From the NCBI GenBank assembly GCA_021781495.1, contig JAJXWS010000022.1, forward strand, positions 1-42,148: DNA of 42,148 nucleotides, written 5' to 3'. A model generated the notes under the pieces. That model had not been told where the DNA came from. It searched no databases and saw only the letters and a program-made list of their open reading frames with translations. This DNA comes from Acidobacteriota bacterium. Lineage in GTDB: Bacteria > Acidobacteriota > Terriglobia > Terriglobales > Acidobacteriaceae. A program made the position numbers and the translations under genes. This document shows, one piece after another, positions 1 to 9,832 of this stretch (its first letter is position 1; each line of letters starts with the position of its first letter).

Positions 1-1977
1 CCAGAACTCAAACGACTGCGGCGCCGGACACTCCCCGTCCCGGTCGCCCACCACCACCAGCGTCGGCGTATGCGCCTGCTTGATAAAGTTGATCGCCGAG
101 CTCTTCGCGTACACCGCCGGATCGTCATACACCGACGCGCCAAAGTACGGAATCATCCACTGGTCAATCGAGTTCTCGCCATAGTAGCTCTGCCAGTTTG
201 ACAACCCCGCCCCCGCCACCGCCGCCTTGAAGCGGTCCGTCTGCGTCACCGCAAACATGGTCATGAAGCCCCCGTAGCTCCAGCCCGTAATGCCCACGCG
301 GTTGGGGTCCACCGGATACTTCGCCTCCACCGCGTCCACGCCCGCCAGAATGTCCCGCAAGTCCCCGTAACCAAAGTCCTTCCGGTTCGCCTGCGTAAAC
401 TCCTCGCCCTGCCCATAGCTGCCCCGCGGATTCGGCTGCAGCACAAAGTACCCCATCGCCGAAAACGCCTGCGCGCTCAAACCAAAATCTCTGCCCCACC
501 GCGGCGTAATCGCGTATGCCGGCCCGCCATGCACCTCCACAATCAGCGGATACCGCTTCGCCGGGTCGTAGTCCTTGGGCAGCATCAGCCAGCCCTGCAC
601 CCGGAACGGCGCGCTCCGCCACGACAGCGAAACCGACCTCCCCCACGCCGGCTCCACGCCGTCGTTCAGGTGCGACAGGCGCATCACGCCGTCCAGCCCC
701 GACGTCATCACCCGCCCCGGCTCCGCCGCGTAGATCTCCATCGGCCGGTCAAACGTGCTCGCCCGGAACACAAACAGCGAGCGGTCCGCCGTCGCCGACA
801 GGCTCCGCATTATCCGCCCGTCGTCCACCGTGCCCGGAATGCTGAAGATCGGCGACCCGAACGTAATCGTCCCGCCCGGGCTCACCCGGTCTCCTTCCAG
901 GTGGAAGCGGATCAGTTGGCTGTTTCCCCCCGCCAGCTCGCTCACAAACAGGTAGTCGTTGCCGCTCCACGTCATCCACGCCGGAGAGGTGGGCCGCCCC
1001 TGCGTCAGGTTGCGCGGCTGTCCTCCTTCTGCCCGCACCACCCACACATCGCCGCCCGTCACGCCCTGGTCGCTCATCAGCCCGCCGATAAACGCAATCA
1101 CCTTACCGTCCGGCGACCAGCGCGGCACCGCAATCTGCAATCCATGCAGCGGCCCGGCCACCTCCGACGGGGCCAGAACCACCTTCTCCTTGCCATTCAA
1201 CTCCTGCGTGTACAGCTTCGCCACCCACCAGTTGTTCTCTCCCGGCGGGTCCGCGGCCACATACGCCAGCCCCTTCGAGTCCGGCGCCCAGCCAAACTCG
1301 TACACATGCAGCTTCGCCGGCGTCACCGGCATCGCATTCGGCGCGGCTGTATCCATGCGCGCCACGGCCACCCGCTGAATCTCCAGCCCATCCTCGCCAA
1401 TCACGCCCGACCACGGCTTCATCGCCGCCAGCGCGCCCGCCGGCCGCGTCGCTCCCTCCACATACAGGAACGCAATCTTGCTGCCGTCCGGCGAAAAGGC
1501 CGGCTCGTGTACATAGCCCTTCAGCTCCGTCACCCGGCGCGCAGGGTTGCCGTCCATCCGCGTAAGGTAAAGGTCCTGCTGCTGTCCGGCATCGCCGCAG
1601 TCGGAAAGAAAGGCCAGCGCCTTCGCGTCCGGCTCCCACGCAACCTGCCCCTCGTCGCAATGCTCTTCGGGCTTGGCCGCCGCCGTCACCCGCTCGCTCT
1701 TCTTCAGGTCGTCCAGCGGAGCCACCCGGATCTCCGTCCCGCCGCTGGCGCCCTCCACCCACGCCAGCCGCTTTCCGTCCGGCGAAACCGCCACCTGGTC
1801 CACCGCGCGGCCCCGCTGCAGCCCGCGCAGAAGCTCCTCCACCCGCGCCGCATCCGGCCCCTTCGCCGACTGCGCCCAAGCCCCCGAAACCAACAGAAAT
1901 GGAACCAGAATCCGGACGCCCGAAACGCGCGCCTCACGACGGAAAATCCCAAAGAGTGAGTCCAGCATGGCAGTCAT
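1..1977 (-). CDS. S9-family (prolyl oligopeptidase-type) serine peptidase, 3' end beyond the window
   Basis: The frame is open for 659 codons and runs off the left edge, so the C-terminus is missing. Residues 1-37 contain a hydrophobic stretch ending in AWAQS, a likely signal peptide, so the enzyme should be exported. A beta-propeller region follows, with repeated SPDGxK elements (VAVSPDGKRLAWV, FSPDGSKIAFLY) typical of WD40-like PD40 repeats. The alpha/beta-hydrolase domain is then clear: the nucleophile elbow GWSYGG puts the catalytic Ser at about residue 567, and GDRDGECP supplies the acid Asp at about 647. The catalytic His lies beyond the window. Members of this family cleave short peptides, often after Pro or Ala. 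ATG at 1977 and ATG at 1968 are both possible starts; neither has a strong Shine-Dalgarno. The family call is firm, the substrate is not known. Confidence 0.93.
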   Translation of the reverse strand, partial: MTAMLDSLFGIFRREARVSGVRILVPFLLVSGAWAQSAKGPDAARVEELLRGLQRGRAVDQVAVSPDGKRLAWVEGASGGTEIRVAPLDDLKKSERVTAAAKPEEHCDEGQVAWEPDAKALAFLSDCGDAGQQQDLYLTRMDGNPARRVTELKGYVHEPAFSPDGSKIAFLYVEGATRPAGALAAMKPWSGVIGEDGLEIQRVAVARMDTAAPNAMPVTPAKLHVYEFGWAPDSKGLAYVAADPPGENNWWVAKLYTQELNGKEKVVLAPSEVAGPLHGLQIAVPRWSPDGKVIAFIGGLMSDQGVTGGDVWVVRAEGGQPRNLTQGRPTSPAWMTWSGNDYLFVSELAGGNSQLIRFHLEGDRVSPGGTITFGSPIFSIPGTVDDGRIMRSLSATADRSLFVFRASTFDRPMEIYAAEPGRVMTSGLDGVMRLSHLNDGVEPAWGRSVSLSWRSAPFRVQGWLMLPKDYDPAKRYPLIVEVHGGPAYAITPRWGRDFGLSAQAFSAMGYFVLQPNPRGSYGQGEEFTQANRKDFGYGDLRDILAGVDAVEAKYPVDPNRVGITGWSYGGFMTMFAVTQTDRFKAAVAGAGLSNWQSYYGENSIDQWMIPYFGASVYDDPAVYAKSSAINFIKQAHTPTLVVVGDRDGECPAPQSFEFW

Positions 1978-2029
1978 GCTATCAGGCCGGCGCAGCCGCC
2001 TGCCGTGAGCACGCGCGCCTCACAGGCGA

Positions 2030-3235
2030 TTACGCCGCCCCAGCCGGTTTCCACCCCAGCCAATCCAGGATCCACTGCCACGTCCCGTCCACCGTTTGCA
2101 CCCTGGGCGGCTCCGGCAGTCGGTCCTTGGGCAACGCCACCGGCTTGCCGCGATGCGCCTCGGCAAGCTGCCGGAACATGCGCCCCTGCTCCTTCACGCG
2201 GCCATCATTCGTCAGCAGGCCCAGGCTGTACTCCAGCGGATTGAAGGCAAACCTGCGGTCCACGTCATGCGTGTCCCAGTAGCTGAACCAGCTCACGCCC
2301 TCGTCCATCGCGGCCAGCACGGCCTTCTCCAGCCATGCCGCCTGCTGCGTCTCCGTCAGCTCCTGGATGCAGGTGTTGAACTCCCCCGCCCACACCGGCT
2401 TCTGCTGCGTGCCCGCATACGACCGAATCAATGCGGCCATCGCCGCCAGCAGCTTCACGCTCGGCGGATCCATCGCGCCGCCGTACTTCATCGCGCCGGT
2501 CCAATACGGATAGCAGTGCATCACCGGCATCGATTGCTCGCGCACCAGCGCCTGCGGAGAAAACGTCGTCCGCTCGAACCACGGCATGTGGTCCACGCCG
2601 TTGATGTGGAGCCTGCCCGGCAGCGCCTCGCGCATCAGCGCCAGCATCTTCCGCATCCACGCGTCGCCCACGTCTGTCGGCGCGCTCCAGCAGGTGTTGA
2701 TCTCGTTGCCAATGTCGAAGCCGATCACGTTCGCATGCGGCGCCATCGTCCGCGCCAGCGCGCGAATGAACCGCTCCTGCGCGGCCCACATGGTTGCGTC
2801 GGTGTAGAACGCCGCGCCCGCGCGATTGAACGGCGGCAGAAAGAACCACCCGCTCAGTTGCCCGGTAAACACGGTCACCAGCGCGTCCAGATGCCGCTCG
2901 CCCATCAGCATGAGCAACTGGCTCAGCCTCTCCAGGTGCAGCGGGCTCACATAGGTCAGGTTCGGCTGAAAGTACGGCCAGATGAGGAGCACGCGCAGGT
3001 GGTCCACGCCCAGCGCGGCAATGGCGTCCAGGTCGCGCCGGATGGGGTCGGCGTCCCAGTCATTCCAGCAGAACCACCAGTTGCGCGAAGGCGTGTAGTT
3101 CGCACCAAAGCGATGCCGCATCGGGTCCAGCAGCGGTGCTGGTTCGCCTGCCGCCTGCACAGGCAGACCGCTCGCATGCACAGCAGCCGCACCCGCTGCC
3201 GCCGCGCTGGCTGAGAGAAATTCCCGCCGATTCAT
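2030..3235 (-). CDS. Tat-exported glycoside hydrolase, clan GH-A (cellulase/mannanase-like)
   Basis: The 401-residue protein begins MNRREFLSASAAAAG, a twin-arginine type signal followed by an Ala-rich hydrophobic segment, so it is probably exported folded. The rest looks like a (beta/alpha)8 glycosidase of clan GH-A. FDIGNEIN places the acid/base Glu at residue 178 (Asn-Glu pair at the end of strand 4), and VWAGEFNT places the nucleophile Glu at residue 285. The many aromatic residues (NWWFCWNDW, MPWFERT, YPYWTG) fit a sugar-binding cleft. I cannot assign a GH family or substrate. Its ATG overlaps the kdsA stop as ATGA, so it is probably translated by coupling to kdsA, an unexpected partner. 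Confidence 0.85.
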   Translation of the reverse strand: MNRREFLSASAAAAGAAAVHASGLPVQAAGEPAPLLDPMRHRFGANYTPSRNWWFCWNDWDADPIRRDLDAIAALGVDHLRVLLIWPYFQPNLTYVSPLHLERLSQLLMLMGERHLDALVTVFTGQLSGWFFLPPFNRAGAAFYTDATMWAAQERFIRALARTMAPHANVIGFDIGNEINTCWSAPTDVGDAWMRKMLALMREALPGRLHINGVDHMPWFERTTFSPQALVREQSMPVMHCYPYWTGAMKYGGAMDPPSVKLLAAMAALIRSYAGTQQKPVWAGEFNTCIQELTETQQAAWLEKAVLAAMDEGVSWFSYWDTHDVDRRFAFNPLEYSLGLLTNDGRVKEQGRMFRQLAEAHRGKPVALPKDRLPEPPRVQTVDGTWQWILDWLGWKPAGAA

Positions 3236-4053
3236 CCCTGCTCGCCCGCCGCCCTGTGGATCGCCAGCAGCTTTTCCAGCAGCGGCCTCAGCAGCTTCAG
3301 GTCCAGCGCGTTCGCCCCGTCGGACTTGGCATGCGCCGGGTCGTCGTGCACCTCCAGAAACAGCCCGTCGATGCCCGCCGCCACCGCCGCCCGCGCCAGC
3401 AGCGGAATAAACTCCGGCTGCCCGCCGCTCACCCCGCCCGCCGCCGACGGCTGCTGCACGCTGTGCGTCCCGTCAAACACCACCGGGGCCATCTTGCGCA
3501 TCACCGGCAGGCTGCGATAGTCCACCACCAGCGTGTTGTAGCCAAAGCTCGCCCCGCGCTCCGTCAGGAACACCCGCTCGTTTCCCGTCGAGCGCACCTT
3601 CTCCACCGGGTGCGCCATGTCCCACGGAGCCACAAACTGCCCTTTCTTGATGTTCACCGCGCGGCCGGTCTTGCCCGCGGCCACCAGCAGGTCCGTCTGC
3701 CGGCACAGGAAGGCGGGAATCTGCAGCACGTCCACGGCCTCGGCGGCCACCTCGCAGTGGCCGGGCTCGTGCACGTCCGTCAGCACCGGCAGCCCGGTGT
3801 CCTTCGCCAACCGCCCCAGGATGGCCGTGCCCTCCCGGAGTCCCGGCCCGCGAAAGCTCTTCACGCTCGTGCGGTTCGCCTTGTCGTAGCTGGCTTTAAA
3901 AATGTACGGAACGCCCAGGTCGCTCGTAATACGCTGGATAGCCTCCGCCATCCGTCGCACATGCGCCTCTGACTCGATAACGCACGGTCCGGCGATCAGG
4001 AAAAGCTGCCCATCGCCCACATGCACCGGCCCGATCTCAAATGACTGGCTCAC
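3232..4053 (-). CDS. kdsA: 3-deoxy-8-phosphooctulonate (Kdo-8-P) synthase
   Basis: KdsA condenses phosphoenolpyruvate with arabinose-5-phosphate to give Kdo-8-phosphate, the precursor of the inner-core sugar of lipopolysaccharide. The 273-residue product shows the family landmarks LIAGPCVIES, FKASYDKANRTS, TDVHEP, NIKKGQF, FDGTHSVQQP and LEVHDDP. The Cys in AGPC (residue 24), the His of DGTHS, the Glu of FLEVH and the following Asp match the ligand set of the metal-dependent class; the metal-independent class has Asn in place of this Cys. I chose GTG at 4053 because the downstream protein then starts SQSFEIG with the normal family length. The open frame continues upstream to 4161, but that would overlap the neighbouring gene and add unconserved residues. 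The gene overlaps the following glycoside hydrolase by four bases. Confidence 0.95.
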   Translation of the reverse strand: MSQSFEIGPVHVGDGQLFLIAGPCVIESEAHVRRMAEAIQRITSDLGVPYIFKASYDKANRTSVKSFRGPGLREGTAILGRLAKDTGLPVLTDVHEPGHCEVAAEAVDVLQIPAFLCRQTDLLVAAGKTGRAVNIKKGQFVAPWDMAHPVEKVRSTGNERVFLTERGASFGYNTLVVDYRSLPVMRKMAPVVFDGTHSVQQPSAAGGVSGGQPEFIPLLARAAVAAGIDGLFLEVHDDPAHAKSDGANALDLKLLRPLLEKLLAIHRAAGEQG

Positions 4054-4108
4054 GGGTGCGATTCTATCGCGCCGGGCCGCCCTGTCGCGCAGTCCGGCGC
4101 CGTTTGCC

Positions 4109-4675
4109 TCACCGGCCGTGGCTTGGATGCGTCTGCGACCACTCCCACAGCGCCCGCTCAAACGTATGCAGCGCAGTCGGTCCCGGAAGGTTGTCCTGCG
4201 GCTTCACCGTGCCCGTTTTCGCCAGATGGTTGCAGCACGCCACATAGTCGGCATAGAAGTCCACATCGTGCCGCGCATGTCCCAGCGCCTCCAGCGTCCT
4301 GAAGTCCAGCACCGTGTACTTCTCCGGGAAGATCGCCGCCAGAATCGCCGACGCAATCGCCAGATCCACCCCATGCAGCGTCAGCAACGACGTCACCGCC
4401 TCGCGCACAGACGAGTTCGGCGATGCCGCCACCGACAGCGCCTGGCGAATCTTCTCCCCGCTGTTGCCAATCAGGTAATGCACCACCCGTTCTGACTTCC
4501 AGCGGACAATCGCTTCAACGTTGGCCAGCGTGTACTCTCCCTTTCGGATAGCGGCACCCGCCTCGAATGCCTCCTGCTCCAACTCTTTCTCTTTTGGTCC
4601 TGCCTTCTGCCAGTACTGCTCTGCCAGGCGCTGCAGTTCCTCTTCGCTTGCCTGTAGTTCAAAGTGCGCTACCAT
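4109..4675 (-). CDS. uncharacterised protein with a helix-hairpin-helix (DNA-glycosylase-like) core
   Basis: This 188-residue soluble protein is mostly helical. The N-terminal half is charged (ELQASEEELQRLAEQ). Residues about 100-135 read LTLHGVDLAIASAILAAI then PEKYTVLDFRTLEALG. That resembles the hairpin, helix and conserved-Asp layout of the HhH-GPD fold (compare LPGVGxKTAxAIL ... PVDxHVxR in base-excision glycosylases), but the canonical catalytic Lys and the glycine hairpin are not well kept. A role in DNA repair or nucleic-acid binding is therefore only inferred. ATG at 4675 is favoured because GGAGG lies six bases before it; the open frame has an earlier TTG at 4693 with no such site. 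It sits between pyrG and kdsA on the same strand. Confidence 0.7.
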   Translation of the reverse strand: MVAHFELQASEEELQRLAEQYWQKAGPKEKELEQEAFEAGAAIRKGEYTLANVEAIVRWKSERVVHYLIGNSGEKIRQALSVAASPNSSVREAVTSLLTLHGVDLAIASAILAAIFPEKYTVLDFRTLEALGHARHDVDFYADYVACCNHLAKTGTVKPQDNLPGPTALHTFERALWEWSQTHPSHGR

Positions 4676-4740
4676 GTGGAGCCCTCCGTACAAAAAACGA
4701 GCATCACAATAGGCTCCGAAAAATGTCTTGTCAATAGCAG

Positions 4741-4767
4741 GATGGGGGACCCCCTTGGTCCCCCATC
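4741..4767. repeat. perfect 11-bp inverted repeat with G and C runs
   Basis: GATGGGGGACC (4741-4751) and GGTCCCCCATC (4757-4767) pair perfectly around a 5-base spacer, in the 193-base gap between pyrG and the HhH-like gene. Neither strand has a T-tract after the stem, so it is a poor intrinsic terminator. It could be a dispersed palindrome, an RNA-processing hairpin or a Rho-type end. Its sequence differs from the palindromes around the RAYT gene. Confidence 0.6.
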
Positions 4768-4868
4768 GTTCCTTACTGGTTGTCTCCGGCCTGCGCCTTC
4801 GCCAGCCCGTTTCGCCCGCTGCCGGCTCCGCCCGCGTTTCCGGCGCATCCCCGCGTCCTGGCCTTGGT

Positions 4869-7179
<2,311 letters not shown>

Positions 7180-7447
7180 ACGAGTTGCGCTCTCCCTCAA
7201 CCTTCCCGCCGGCGTGTTGCAAAGATCTCAGCTGCTGCACTCAACTCTACAAAATTTACGCTCTTCCATTGCGCTTTGCTGGGATGACGCACGGGCATGC
7301 AATGCCCCGCAAATGCTGCAATCCCGGGCAGCCGGACGGGCGTGCCACGCGTATGCCCACCTCGCGCCACGCGGCAAACAGGGGCTTTCAACTCCCGCGC
7401 CGCGTGCTAGCGTTCTGATATGCCTCCCAGCGGCATCCATTCTTGAT

Positions 7448-8062
7448 ATGGGCCCGTACGAACAACACATCCTGCCACGCCTCATCGACCTCGTGATGCG
7501 CAACAAAGAGGCCACGCGCCTGCGAGCGTCCTGGATTCCCAAAGCGAAGGGCGACGTCCTCGAGATCGGCATCGGCTCCGGGCTCAACCTGCCGTTCTAC
7601 GGCTCCCAGGTCAACCGCGTCTTCGGCGTCGATCCTTCTCACGCGCTGCGCCGCATGGTGCCGCAACCCCCCGGCCACACGGCAAGCGTGGAATTCTTCA
7701 CCCAGCCAGCCGAGCAGGAACTGCCCCTGGCCGACGCAAGCATCGACACCGCCGTCATCACCTGGACCCTCTGCTCCATCCCGCAACCGGCTGAAGCCCT
7801 GCGCCAGGCCCGGCGCGTCCTCAAGCAGAACGGCCAGCTCCTCTTCATCGAACACGGCCGCTCGCACGACCGCAGCGTGGAGGCGTGGCAGGATCGGCTC
7901 ACGCCCCTCTGGAAGCGCATCGCCGGCGGATGCCACCTCAACCGCAAAGTCGACGACCTCATCGCAACCGCCGGCTTCCGGATTACCGAGCTGAAGACCT
8001 TCTATATCGTCGGACCGCGCTTCGTCACCTACACCTATCAGGGCATCGCACAGCCGTCGTAA
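7448..8062 (+). CDS. class I SAM-dependent methyltransferase
   Basis: The 204-residue protein has a Rossmann-type methyltransferase fold. Motif I is VLEIGIGSGLNLPFY (about residues 37-51), the acidic end of strand 2 is FGVDPSHAL, and motif IV/post-I is SIDTAVITWTLCSIPQPAEAL. RVLKQNGQLLFIEHGRS is the strand that follows the ubiE/METTL7-like pattern. The C-terminal GGCHLNRKVDDLIATAGF also matches the UbiE-related small-molecule methyltransferases, which act on quinones, phospholipids or other hydrophobic acceptors. The substrate cannot be read from the sequence. ATG 7448 is chosen because homology begins at MGPYEQHILPRLIDL; the reading frame is open further upstream, but that part looks unconserved. 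Confidence 0.88.
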   Translation: MGPYEQHILPRLIDLVMRNKEATRLRASWIPKAKGDVLEIGIGSGLNLPFYGSQVNRVFGVDPSHALRRMVPQPPGHTASVEFFTQPAEQELPLADASIDTAVITWTLCSIPQPAEALRQARRVLKQNGQLLFIEHGRSHDRSVEAWQDRLTPLWKRIAGGCHLNRKVDDLIATAGFRITELKTFYIVGPRFVTYTYQGIAQPS

Positions 8063-8246
8063 CGCCAGCGGATCGCTGCTCCCCCGCCGCTTGCCCCGCT
8101 ACGACGAACACCAGATGAAAGTGCTGGATAGCGAGAAGTGAGCTAGCGAGTAAGCCTGACGTAGAAATCTCAACCCTCCAACAAACTATGGGTGCCTGGG
8201 ATGTAGGACCTCCACATCCTGACTTACCTCGACTCCCCACAACATC
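8063..8246. other. intergenic stretch before the RAYT locus
   Basis: No gene is convincing here. At 8188-8200 ATGGGTGCCTGGG copies the head of the REP units seen further on, but the following palindrome is lost; only a weak GGATGT/ACATCC pair (8199-8204, 8214-8219) remains. It may be a decayed REP. Confidence 0.4.
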
Positions 8247-8282
8247 ATGGGTGCCCCAGGTCTCGTTTTTGAGACCTGGGAT
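8247..8282 (+). repeat. REP-like palindromic unit A
   Basis: The unit starts with the head ATGGGTGC. Perfect 10-base arms CCCAGGTCTC (8255-8264) and GAGACCTGGG (8271-8280) follow, with a 6-base loop, then AT. It lies about 70 bases upstream of the RAYT start. The unpaired GGGTG head before the stem is what RAYT-recognised REPs usually carry (a GTAG or GGTG type tetranucleotide). Confidence 0.85.
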
Positions 8283-8353
8283 CAACACCCTCCACCCGCC
8301 TGAGAAAAGTCCGACCGACCACGACAAACGGGAACAGGATGTAAGATGTCCGC

Positions 8354-8908
8354 ATGACGAAGGGACTCGTCCGTTACCAGCACACCGGCGGCATGCACTT
8401 CGTCACCTTCAGTTGCTTTCACCGCCAGCCCCATCTCGGCTCACCTGAAGCCCGCAATCTCTTCGAGCGCTCCCTTGAAGTCATGCGCATCCGTTGCAAA
8501 TTCGTCGTCTGCGGATACGTCGTGATGCCCGAGCATGTTCACCTGCTGGTCAACGAGCCCGCGCGCGCCGTCCTCTCCACCGCCCTTCAAGCTCTCAAGC
8601 TTTCAGTCAGCGTGCAGCGCAACGAGCGCCCCTTCTGGCAAACGCGATACTACGACTTCAACGTGCACAATGAGCGCAAGCGGATCGAGAAGCTCCGCTA
8701 CATGCATCGCAACCCTGTCCGGCGCGGACTTGTTGGTAAACCGGAAGACTGGCCATGGTCCAGCTTTCGCCACTACGCAACCGGCGAGATAGGCGCGGTA
8801 GAAATTGAATCCTTCTGGACCGCCGCGCGAAGAGAAGAGGCTCACCTATCCCAGGTCTCAAAAGCGAGACCTTGGGCACCCATTGCTTTCAGTGAGGACG
8901 CACCTTAA
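8354..8908 (+). CDS. REP-associated tyrosine transposase (RAYT, TnpA-REP / Y1 transposase family)
   Basis: The 184-residue product is a single-domain Y1 transposase. HFVTFSCFHRQPHLGS opens the family, VVMPEHVHLLVNEP carries the HUH metal site, and LRYMHRNPVRRGLVGKPEDWPWSS is the diagnostic RAYT block; the Tyr in RYMHRNP is my candidate nucleophile. RAYTs nick and join single-stranded REP palindromes. They are usually single-copy, domesticated and flanked by their REPs, unlike IS200 elements, which lack such intergenic repeats. Here palindromes of one family occur on both sides, and one overlaps the end of the gene: residues from about SQVSKARPWAP on are encoded by a REP. No strong ribosome site is seen before ATG 8354. 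Confidence 0.92.
   Translation: MTKGLVRYQHTGGMHFVTFSCFHRQPHLGSPEARNLFERSLEVMRIRCKFVVCGYVVMPEHVHLLVNEPARAVLSTALQALKLSVSVQRNERPFWQTRYYDFNVHNERKRIEKLRYMHRNPVRRGLVGKPEDWPWSSFRHYATGEIGAVEIESFWTAARREEAHLSQVSKARPWAPIAFSEDAP
8848..8883 (-). repeat. REP-like palindromic unit B, inside the RAYT 3' end
   Basis: Read on the minus strand this is the same 36-base unit as unit A: head ATGGGTGC, then arms with one mismatch (AAGGTCTC and GAGACCTT in the outer positions), loop GCTTTT, end GGGAT. It lies in opposite orientation to unit A and encodes the last part of the RAYT protein. Confidence 0.85.
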
Positions 8909-8978
8909 GACCTGGGCCACCCGCCTAGTTCACGATTCCAATGTTCCCCTGATAGCTTTGGGCGGGTGGCCCAAGTCT
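8907..8978. repeat. inverted pair of divergent REP units (BIME-like)
   Basis: AAGACCTGGGCCACCCGCC (8907-8925) is the near-perfect reverse complement of GGCGGGTGGCCCAAGTCT (8961-8978). Both halves carry a GGGTGGCCCA head related to the REP units A, B and D, placed head-out around a 35-base spacer. This is the arrangement of a bacterial interspersed mosaic element. Confidence 0.7.
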
Positions 8979-8992
8979 GACTCGCCACGAAA

Positions 8993-9028
8993 ATGGGTGC
9001 CCTAGGTCTCGATTCTGAGACCTGGGAT
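8993..9028 (+). repeat. REP-like palindromic unit D
   Basis: Head ATGGGTGC, arms CCTAGGTCTC (9001-9010) and GAGACCTGGG (9017-9026), loop GATTCT, then AT. It differs from unit A at one arm base and in the loop. A further inverted head (CACCCATTGCTTT, about 9043-9055) follows and also occurs beside unit B. Confidence 0.85.
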
Positions 9029-9100
9029 TCCGCGACCGCCCGCACCCATTGCTTTGAGCTAGCCCGCGCCATAAGATAGGTGCCACCCGCGAGGCCACCC

Positions 9101-9496
9101 ATGAAAACCACAAAGAAGGAAGCAACTCCCCGGCAGCCGAAGCCCCGCCCGCGCGCGAAGAAGCCGGACGGGGAGAGCGACGTGCTCGCGAACATTGCCG
9201 CCATGCCCCCGGCGGATCGCGTCCTCGCCGAGCGGCTGCATGCGATCATCAAGGCCGCCGCGCCGGCCCTCGTGCCGCGAACCTGGTACAGCATGCCCGC
9301 CTATGCCCGCGACGGCAAAGTCGTCTGCTTCTTCCAGAGCGCGCAGCGTTTCAAAACGCGCTACGCCACCTTCGGCTTTATGCACGAGGCCCACCTCGAC
9401 GACGGCTCCATGTGGCCCACCGCCTACGCGCTCAAAGCCATCACTCCCGCCGAAGAGTCGCGCATCACCGCGCTCATCCGGCAGGCCGTGAGCTGA
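9101..9496 (+). CDS. DUF1801 / YdhG-like domain protein
   Basis: The 131-residue protein starts with a basic, Pro-rich tail (residues 1-30, KPRPRAKKP) and continues with a YdhG-like domain. Landmarks are ADRVLAERLHAIIKAAAP, PRTWYSMPAYARDGKVVCFF and TRYATFGFMHEAHLDDGSMWPTAYAL, ending in ITALIRQAVS. Members are often annotated as putative iron chaperones or DUF1801 proteins, and their biochemical function is not settled. The frame is also open from GTG 9080, but ATG 9101 has GCGAGG seven bases before it. It lies just after the REP cluster. Confidence 0.8.
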   Translation: MKTTKKEATPRQPKPRPRAKKPDGESDVLANIAAMPPADRVLAERLHAIIKAAAPALVPRTWYSMPAYARDGKVVCFFQSAQRFKTRYATFGFMHEAHLDDGSMWPTAYALKAITPAEESRITALIRQAVS

Positions 9497-9777
9497 GCAC
9501 CAGTGCCGCGGACTTCAACACCCGTGTCAACACCCCAAATCTCCGCGCACCCGCTAACCCGCTGAAAACAAAGCGAAAATCCTGCCGCGACCCTTGCGAA
9601 CTATTTCTGTGCCTTCCGCTACTCTTGAAGTATGCCGAACCACGCAGCCCAATCCGTCGCCACACCCAGGCCAGGCAGTTGCTGCCAGAGGGAGGAGTCA
9701 GAGGTACCCCCACCCCCCCCCCCTGAATATTTTTGTTTTCCACAGAAATCGTGCGAAAAATTATGCGCAGTTGTGAA
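9497..9777. other. intergenic region with a C-rich tract
   Basis: I see no gene here. The notable part is GAGGTACCCCCA followed by an uninterrupted run of eleven C (9713-9723), then an AT-rich stretch (GAATATTTTTGTTTTCC). This kind of G/C-run boundary is unusual for the window and may be a dispersed repeat or a slippage-prone tract. Confidence 0.45.
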
Positions 9778-9805
9778 ACACCCGCCAGAATGCTCCGGCG
9801 GGTGT
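9778..9805 (-). terminator. hairpin downstream of the TonB receptor gene
   Basis: ACACCCGCC (9778-9786) and GGCGGGTGT (9797-9805) form a perfect 9-bp stem with a 10-base loop, 28 bases past the stop of the receptor gene. On the minus strand the stem is followed by only TTTC, so it is a weak intrinsic terminator. Confidence 0.6.
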
Positions 9806-9832
9806 CATGGTTTTGCGCTCTCGGGTCGCGCG

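Noticed and set aside
4741..4767. Member of the RAYT REP family
   Set aside because: The arm and head sequences differ from those at 8247-9028.
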